NCBI GenBank assembly: GCA_049487715.1
Contig: CP150557.1
Location: forward strand, 620,001 to 684,000
Origin: Pycnococcus provasolii
Lineage: Eukaryota; Chlorophyta; Pseudoscourfieldiophyceae; Pseudoscourfieldiales
Direction of reading: 5' to 3'
DNA length: 64,000 bases
Shown here: piece after piece, positions 58,643-64,000 of the stretch
Layout of the letters: each line of letters opens with the position of its first letter
Numbering within the stretch: position 1 is the stretch's first letter
Translations under genes and position numbers: made by a program
Notes under the pieces: model-generated
Told to the model about the DNA's origin: nothing
The model's database searches: none
What the model saw: only the letters and a program-made list of their open reading frames with translations

Positions 58643-59260
58643 ATGCCCGTCGTTGGTGGGCTTGGTGTGCGGCTTGGTACGCCACTTGCTGCTCAGTTGG
58701 CTCGCCGCACGGCTCCCCGTCGTCTGCCTCTCGTCGTCGCGCGCAAACAAAGCACGTCGCAGAGAAAACAAAGTCCAGGCGGTTCATCACAGAATAAGAA
58801 GAGAAAAAATGTTGCGCTGGAAGAGGAGGCGCTCGACGTCTCGTTCGAATCCAAGCTCGCGAAGCTGAAGGGCGATACGGAGAGTGGGAAGGTGAAGAGC
58901 GCGGTGGAGGAGGAGGACCCGGACGCGGCTATCCTACCCGTCCCTGAGTTTCTCAAGGCGGCGACGAGAGAATCTGAGTCTGCACCCGTCAACACGGCAC
59001 GCAGGGGTGAACGCACGGAGAGCGATGCCGACGCAGACAACCGCGACAGCTTCGGAGGTACGCCTCCTCCGCTTTGGTTGACAATAGCCGCGCCGCTCGT
59101 TGCCATAGTCGCCTTCTACATAGGCGGTGCACTTCTGACAAATCTCGTCGGCACGCTTTTGTTCCCCGTGATATTCAGCGAGAAGAAGGATATGACGCAG
59201 GTTGGCGTGACGGACCCGACGGCGCCGCTCGAGGATGCGCCTGTCGTGAGTACTAAGTAA
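58643..59260 (+). CDS. Predicted plastid single-pass membrane protein
   Basis: This 205-aa protein starts at the ATG at 58643 with a basic, acid-free N-terminus (RLGTPLAAQLARRTAPRRLP) that suggests a transit peptide. A charged middle part follows (ALDVSFESKLAKLKGDTESG). One membrane helix lies near the end (LWLTIAAPLVAIVAFYIGGAL), then a short tail. It resembles small thylakoid or envelope proteins of unknown role. It may share a promoter with PNSB3, which is divergent from it by 207 bp. Confidence 0.6.
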   Translation: MPVVGGLGVRLGTPLAAQLARRTAPRRLPLVVARKQSTSQRKQSPGGSSQNKKRKNVALEEEALDVSFESKLAKLKGDTESGKVKSAVEEEDPDAAILPVPEFLKAATRESESAPVNTARRGERTESDADADNRDSFGGTPPPLWLTIAAPLVAIVAFYIGGALLTNLVGTLLFPVIFSEKKDMTQVGVTDPTAPLEDAPVVSTK

Positions 59261-59280
59261 GTGAATGAACAAAAAGTACA

Positions 59281-59360
59281 CTGAGATCCCTCATTCAGTA
59301 ATGAAGTGTACTTTACTCCGTCCAACGGTCGTCCATTCACACCACTCACGTTCACCATTC
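59281..59360 (+). repeat. Stop-codon-associated repeat, copy 2
   Basis: Starts CTGAGATCCCTCATTCAG 20 bp after the stop of the plastid membrane protein gene and shares about 80 bp with copies 1 and 3. An inverted pair AAGTACACT / AGTGTACTT (59274-59282 and 59305-59313) could form a hairpin. I see no target duplication. Confidence 0.7.
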
Positions 59361-59478
59361 CGCGCGCCTTCAAGCAGAGTCCCTCGCATTCTCCCTGACG
59401 GCGAAATTCCCCGAATTTTTCCTTCCGGTCCGGTTTGTTCTCCCCTTCCAATCATTCCCTCCCCGCCGCCGAACGGGC

Positions 59479-60957
59479 ATGGAGGACGACGCCGACGAGC
59501 TCGTTCCGCAGGACGAGCGCTACTCGCTCTCCGCGCACATCGCCGCACTCTCGCCGCGCGCAGCAGCATCCCTATACGCCTCCGCGCCGCACGTCGTGCG
59601 CGCATCGCTTGTCGCGCTGCCTCCCATGGCGCGCTTGTACGCGATGAGACTGAGTCTCTTGAACGAACCGGTCAGCAAACGGAAAGTCGTCGACGCGTGG
59701 CCCACGGAGGCAGCCATTGACAACGGAACGCACGAACGCGCTATGGAGGGGTTGCGAAGCTTGCACCTGCTCGCCGAGCGCGAGGGTGAGCCAGAGCAAG
59801 GCGACCGAACCGTCGCACTTGCTGACGGGGTCAAGAGGCACATTCGCGACATCATGACGAGAGGATGGGCAGCCGTGACGCGTCTGGAGACGACAGCGCA
59901 GGGCGGATCGCGCAAGAGGAGTCGCGAGAATAACACGCCTCAGCCACCACCGTCGGCGGAAGCGCTGGCGGACACCGTGCGCGAACGTTGGGAAGGCATG
60001 TTGCTCTGCCTCGCGTCTGACGACCCTGAGAAGAAGGATGCGGACACGGTGGAGACGCGAAGGCTTCTCATGGATGCCGGGTTGGTTGAAAAGAGAGACG
60101 GCGTGTGCACGCCCGAGGGTTTGCGTTTCTTGCTGTGCCCACCTCAGAAGCAGCTCTGGCGTTTGCTAAGCCGCCTGCTCCGTGACCAGCCTGAGCAGCA
60201 TGTGGCTGACGCCCTTTCTCTGCTTGCACGCATTGCATGGCTCAAGCCTGGCACGATTTACCGCATCGACGCGCTGCGTGAAGGCGAGTGTGTCATGCTG
60301 CCGCGCCTTGCACTGCTCGGTCTTCTGTGGGCATCTGCTGGAACGTACTTCTGCGCCACGCCTCTTGCGGCAAAGCTTGTGGGCGAAGATCACGTGAGCG
60401 CGTCGGCAGTTCTCTCATCCACCCCTGCGTCGTCGTCGTCGTCCGTCATCGTTCCGCCAAGTGACGGCTACATTCTCGTCGAGTCCAACTTTCGCGTGTA
60501 CTCGTACTTTCGCAGCGAGCTGGAGGAGAAGCTCGTGCACCTCTTCTGCCAGCCGGAGACGAAGCTTCCGAACCTGTTCGTCTCCATCATCACGCGCGAG
60601 TCGGTGACGCGCGCTCTCGACTACGGCGCGAGCGCCGACCTGATTTTATCGTTCCTGATGGCGAATGCGCATCCACGCACGCGCCTTCGCCATGGCGCAT
60701 CCGTTCCCGAGTGCGTGAGCGACGCGATTCGCCTATGGGAGTCGGAACGTCAGCGCGTCAGCTCCGAGCCCGCGGTTTTGTACGCGAACTTCGATCCGGA
60801 GAACGTGCAGGAGTTCGACGCGATTCGCGCGCACGCCATCGCGCTCGACGGCCTGATTCACTGCTCTACAGATGCGTCGAATCGCTTTGTGGTTGTGAAT
60901 CCTCGAATCCACGACGCCTTACGCGAGTTTGTGCGCAACCGTCGCGCGCAAACCTGA
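59479..60957 (+). CDS. TFB2: TFIIH subunit p52 (TFB2/GTF2H4)
   Basis: This 492-aa protein is the p52 subunit of TFIIH core, which holds and stimulates the XPB helicase in transcription start and nucleotide excision repair. Typical blocks are VALPPMARLYAMRLSLL at the start, FLLCPPQKQLWRLL, and the C-terminal SNFRVYSYFRSELEEKLVHL, LPNLFVSIITRESVTRAL, LSFLMANAHPRTR and IRLWESERQRV. Family length is about 460-510. Oddity: the stop codon (TGA 60955-60957) belongs to an inserted repeat. The last 19 coding bases recur at 61994, where the frame goes on seven codons further to a TAG. Confidence 0.95.
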   Translation: MEDDADELVPQDERYSLSAHIAALSPRAAASLYASAPHVVRASLVALPPMARLYAMRLSLLNEPVSKRKVVDAWPTEAAIDNGTHERAMEGLRSLHLLAEREGEPEQGDRTVALADGVKRHIRDIMTRGWAAVTRLETTAQGGSRKRSRENNTPQPPPSAEALADTVRERWEGMLLCLASDDPEKKDADTVETRRLLMDAGLVEKRDGVCTPEGLRFLLCPPQKQLWRLLSRLLRDQPEQHVADALSLLARIAWLKPGTIYRIDALREGECVMLPRLALLGLLWASAGTYFCATPLAAKLVGEDHVSASAVLSSTPASSSSSVIVPPSDGYILVESNFRVYSYFRSELEEKLVHLFCQPETKLPNLFVSIITRESVTRALDYGASADLILSFLMANAHPRTRLRHGASVPECVSDAIRLWESERQRVSSEPAVLYANFDPENVQEFDAIRAHAIALDGLIHCSTDASNRFVVVNPRIHDALREFVRNRRAQT

Positions 60958-62012
60958 GATCCCTCATTCAGTAACGAAGTGTACTTTGCTCTATCCAGCG
61001 GTTGTCCATTCACACCATTCACTTTCACCATTCAGCCCATTCACCGGTGCCATTCACTTCGCGTTTTTGTACATTGCGCAGGTGATTTCGAAGGTTGTAT
61101 CACTCTATCATGGCGCTTTCGTTGGCTCAGTGAGGTCTCCGGTTGTGACTTGTTTTCGTTGATGTCGTCGCCATCGCCACCAACCGTGCATCAACACGAT
61201 GACTCAAGGGTCACACGTACTACTCTACCTGCGGCTAGAGTAGTATCTAAAGGAGTCCAACGTGTGGGAAAAGGAGCTGTCTTGGAGGTGAGACTGCAAT
61301 CATGTGTTTACAAACAATGTACACAAAAACTCCTCCGAGTTATTTTCAAAAAAGTCCTCGTCAGCGTCTTCACCCCAATCACATGACACGCGCGTGGAAA
61401 ACGTCCGTCTCCGCCTCGCTTTCCAAGAGTCCCGCACCTGCCTGCTAGATGAGCGGTCGCATCGTACGACGTGTCGTCGAGAAATAGTGCGGTGGCGCCA
61501 CTGACGCGTGCGCGTATGCGTGCACGCGACGACGTGCTGCGCGTGCTGCGCTGCAGCGGATGATTGTGAGAGAATGCTCGCTTAAAACAGTCGAAACGGA
61601 TTCGGAGCTCGGGTCGGAGGGGGAAAGCAGGTCGGCTTACGGGGATCCGCTGTAGAACCATTCCCCTTGTTCATGTGATTTTTGGTCGGGGGGAGTTTGG
61701 AGGGAGTTTGGGGATCCCGGTCGGGCGAACCTGCCCGGGATACCTCGTTGGTCCCTCACGGTAGTCGGTGAATCATGCCGGCCCGGAAAATCGGGCCCAC
61801 CCGTTTGCACAAAACTTCAATGGCGTCGTGCGAAGTTCCCGACGTTTGCTTTGTGTGGGTGGGTTCTAGAGGTCCAATAACGATGTTAGTCTATCGGTTA
61901 TGGTATCGCCGCGAGTTAGCATTCACCATTCACGACGCGGTGGCCGCTACAATACCCATTCACGCGCCATTCATTCCATTCAATATTGAATGAGCAACCG
62001 TCGCGCGCAAAC
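60935..62012 (+). mobile_element. 1,040-bp insertion at the TFB2 3' end with 19-bp duplication
   Basis: GCAACCGTCGCGCGCAAAC occurs at 60935-60953 and 61994-62012. The sequence between (60954-61993) starts CTGAGATCCCTCATTCAG like the other two stop-associated repeats and ends in ATTCA-rich DNA (CATTCATTCCATTCAATATT). After the second copy the TFB2 frame continues for seven codons to TAG, so the insertion cut the original end. It has no clear coding capacity; a 74-residue frame at 61162-61386 shows no family motif. A duplication near 19 bp is more like LINE/SINE-type than cut-and-paste insertion. Confidence 0.65.
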
Positions 62013-62489
62013 GTCGGCATCTGCCCTTCCGAAGTAGTAATACAGTACATAGTCTATACTAGCAAGTGCACTGTAACGTGTAACATAGCATAACATAAAT
62101 TACCATAGACTACCTGTACAGTACATACAAGTGTGACGACGTAAGAAGGTTGGGCCCTGTGGGGTCGTCACCCACACACACACACTACACACACACACAC
62201 ACAATTGATTCCGAATAATGGCGTTACATAAAAGGCTGAGGTGGCCTTAAGGGGCAAAGCACGACATGGGGGAGATGCCACTAGAATCTGGGAACCTAAT
62301 CACCTTCTAAAAGTTGCCCCAGATTCTCTCTGGGAATCCAAGAATGGAAAGGGTTTGAAGCAATTTTATGAAAACAAGGAGGAATAAATTTTAATTTGTG
62401 TAACAAGTGAGGAATATTGTGCCTGACAAACATCTCACATATGTCACATTTTGTCGTATTTGTTAAATTATACATGTGAAAATATGCAG
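62013..62489. other. Intergenic region with AC microsatellite
   Basis: Holds the displaced end of TFB2 (to TAG near 62032), an (AC)n run at 62172-62205, and DNA upstream of the transposase remnant. GTGCCTGACAAACATCTCAC at 62419-62438 resembles TGTGCCTGACACATCTG downstream of the remnant (63262-63278). Confidence 0.55.
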
Positions 62490-63175
62490 GGCAATCATGT
62501 GACTTCATGTACGGCGTGCTTCGCGCAATGCAATGGCGCGTGGATAGGTTTCACTTCTTCCACCACTCGCCGAAGGATATCCATTGCCGCGAGCATTGTG
62601 ATCCGTTCGACAAGGCGAACATCGGCATGGTGGACGTGTTGGAAACAATGGAGGTCAATGGACCACCACAAAATGCCGAAGAAAGGGAAGAGGCCGAACG
62701 GATGGGAAGGCGCGTGACTGAAACGGTACGGCAATACCCAACACTATGCCTGCCACATGCATACTATGTCTGACATATATGCCTTATGTGCTAACTACAA
62801 TTTGCATTATGCTTGATACAGATTGATAATGTCAAGAAAGAAGTCAGGTACGTGAGGAGGAAGCGAGTTGGCGAGGTGAACGAGGATGGCGTTGAAGGAT
62901 GGGACCGATTCAAGCTTGCCGACGTCGTGAACACGGAAGTTTGCGAGCAAACGTTTAGCATCTTTGTGAAGTTTAAGGCGGCATTCCGCGCTATGGACAA
63001 GGACACGAGCGAGCTTTTCATCACGCGCATGAGCATCGTGCATAACGAGGAAATAACGCTTGTACTCATGAAGAAGAAACACAACCCGACGCCGGGCGTG
63101 GAACATTTCACACCGCGTGAAAAGGTAGCGGTGCATGAACATCCGTTCTTCACGGGACGCATGTACGCTGACTGA
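62490..63175 (+). pseudogene. KDZ-type transposase remnant, 5'-truncated
   Basis: Two exons (62490-62725 and 62822-63175) join over a 96-nt GT-AG intron with a CTAAC branch-like site. The first reads MYGVLRAMQWRVDRFHFFHH, then CREHCDP; the second VNTEVCEQTFSIFVKFKAAF and ITRMSIVHNEE. This fits the C-terminal catalytic part of KDZ (Kyakuja-Dileera-Zisupton) DDE transposases: the VDRFHF..H..C...C block and the NT.VCEQ.FS motif. The N-terminal two thirds, with the first catalytic Asp, are missing upstream; the exon is preceded by a splice-acceptor-like ATGCAG. It is probably inactive. Confidence 0.7.
62726..62821 (+). other. Intron in the KDZ transposase remnant, 96 nt
   Basis: GTACGG...GATACAG with GCTAAC 32 nt before the acceptor. 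Removal joins the two transposase exons in phase 0. Confidence 0.7.
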
Positions 63176-63691
63176 CATATACGGCGCACGCATGGGTGCT
63201 GTTTCGGGAACGCAGGGTTTGGTTTTAGGAATAATTCGTACTGTTACAAGAACGCCTTCATTGTGCCTGACACATCTGAAAATAAAAACACTGAGTGGCT
63301 TTGCTGGCATATATCAGGCATAATATAAGCCGTGCCATGTATGTTCAAGGAAAAACACTGGATGTTCGCGACAAACACCCGTATGTGCCTTCCCCGAGTT
63401 AGTGACGTTTGCACAACGCCCTCGCCGGGGGGGAATAAGGCTTGTCACACCCAGAACCGAACTCCGAACCGAACCGAAGAGAGATTGCTTTCCATTTTAA
63501 AAAGTTAGGGTGTAGGGTTACATACAGTATGATCTGGCATCCGGGGGCTATTGATGATTTGCTCTGGATGATTCTGGGATAGATTGTCCGATTTTCCACT
63601 CTCCTCTCCCCCTCCCTCCAGGTGCCAGGCGGAGGGTTTGTTTTTCATCATTGTGATATCTTCCTGTCACTGTAGAAAGCTTGTGTCAGTC
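63176..63691. other. Intergenic region, no gene seen
   Basis: 3' flank of the transposase remnant with repeated CTGACACATCTG/ATATATCAGGCATA motifs, then the promoter of the last gene. A weak telomere-like TTAGGGTGTAGGGTTA lies at 63507-63522. Confidence 0.6.
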
Positions 63692-64000
63692 ATGCCGTCT
63701 CTGTGCTCTTTAGGCCGTTTAAGCTCTTCACGCTCTGCTAATAGGCTTCCTCTTGGCTCTCGTCGTGGCCTTGGGCCTCGGCATGGCTTGGTTGGCCTTG
63801 GGGCTCGGCGTGTGGTTGTGTCGTCGTCATCGTCATCGTCATCACCCTCACCTCCTTCTCAGAACGGCATCGATGCAGAGGAGGAGAACGACAAAAAGAA
63901 AAAGAAGAAGCTGCAGCGCCACGTCAAGGGCGTGAGGCCGCAATACAAGAACCTCGAAGGACCTGGAGGTGCGCTACAGAGCTTCGACGCGACGCTACCC
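63692..64000 (+). CDS. Plastid-targeted protein, partial (runs off the window)
   Basis: The frame opens at the ATG at 63692 and is open to the window end (103 codons). The N-terminus (MPSLCSLGRLSSSRSANRLP) and a poly-Ser run are typical of green-algal plastid transit peptides. Then follow a Lys-rich stretch (EEENDKKKKKKLQRHVKGVR) and PQYKNLEGPGGALQSFDATLP at the edge. Too little of the mature protein is present to name it. Confidence 0.6.
   Translation, partial: MPSLCSLGRLSSSRSANRLPLGSRRGLGPRHGLVGLGARRVVVSSSSSSSSPSPPSQNGIDAEEENDKKKKKKLQRHVKGVRPQYKNLEGPGGALQSFDATLP

Noticed and set aside
61162-61386. 74-residue frame inside the TFB2 insertion as a gene
   Set aside because: Its start looks weakly protein-like, but there is no family motif and no supported second exon.
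1-64000. tRNA, rRNA or snRNA genes
   Set aside because: Reading for cloverleaf ends (GGTTCRANNCC boxes) and conserved rRNA blocks gave nothing I could support. A covariance search would be needed to exclude them.

Overview
The window looks like intron-poor, gene-dense nuclear DNA of a green alga. Several lines agree. There is a plastid ferredoxin-like NDH subunit (PNSB3/NDF4 type), a Rieske oxygenase of the pheophorbide a oxygenase/TIC55 family with the C-terminal CxxC, a plastid-type glucose-6-phosphate dehydrogenase with the redox cysteines, an ABC-type elongation factor 3, and a four-domain calcium channel. UGUAA, the usual green-algal polyadenylation signal, lies at or just after many stop codons. 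A compact prasinophyte-type chlorophyte fits best; I cannot name the species. Most genes are single-exon. Introns that I can prove by reading frame are GT-AG and 92-96 nt long (BSD gene, PNSB3 gene, KDZ transposase).

Layout. 0.1-5 kb: three unrecognised proteins (one RGG-rich, one plastid-targeted) and plastid G6PDH. 5.7-10.5 kb: a PARP-E2 fusion, a 2-oxoglutarate dioxygenase, a single-pass membrane protein and an alpha/beta hydrolase. 11.5-21 kb: ribosomal protein eS1, protein disulfide isomerase, EF3 and a large unrecognised protein. 22.3-29.4 kb: BSD protein, ribosomal protein eL42, an ESCO1/Eco1-like protein without an acetyl-CoA motif, a TTI1-like HEAT protein and an eEF1A lysine methyltransferase. 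29.5-30.7 kb: a miniature inverted-repeat transposon with a 9-bp target duplication, then a frame-broken EF-hand membrane protein. 31.8-44.2 kb: voltage-gated Ca channel, a THUMP-methyltransferase/methyltransferase fusion, PRA1 and WDR6. 44.4-47.9 kb: an accessory island with ORFan genes, an identical 246-bp direct repeat, and two abutting tandem arrays with a period near 187 bp, the second carrying telomere motifs. 48-53.5 kb: membrane and low-complexity proteins. 53.9-61 kb: PAO-like oxygenase, SCAMP, PNSB3, a plastid membrane protein and TFIIH p52 (TFB2). 61-63.2 kb: an insertion that reshaped the TFB2 3' end, and a KDZ transposase remnant. A plastid-targeted gene runs off the right end.

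Functional themes are translation and tRNA modification (eS1, eL42, EF3, eEF1A methyltransferase, THUMP methyltransferase, WDR6), secretory traffic (PDI, PRA1, SCAMP), plastid metabolism (G6PDH, PAO-like, PNSB3), and DNA/chromatin/transcription (TFB2, ESCO-like, TTI1-like). Two features tie the window together. TTAGGG tracts sit in many intergenic promoter regions, often between divergent genes. A short repeat family begins exactly at, or just after, three stop codons between 52 and 61 kb.
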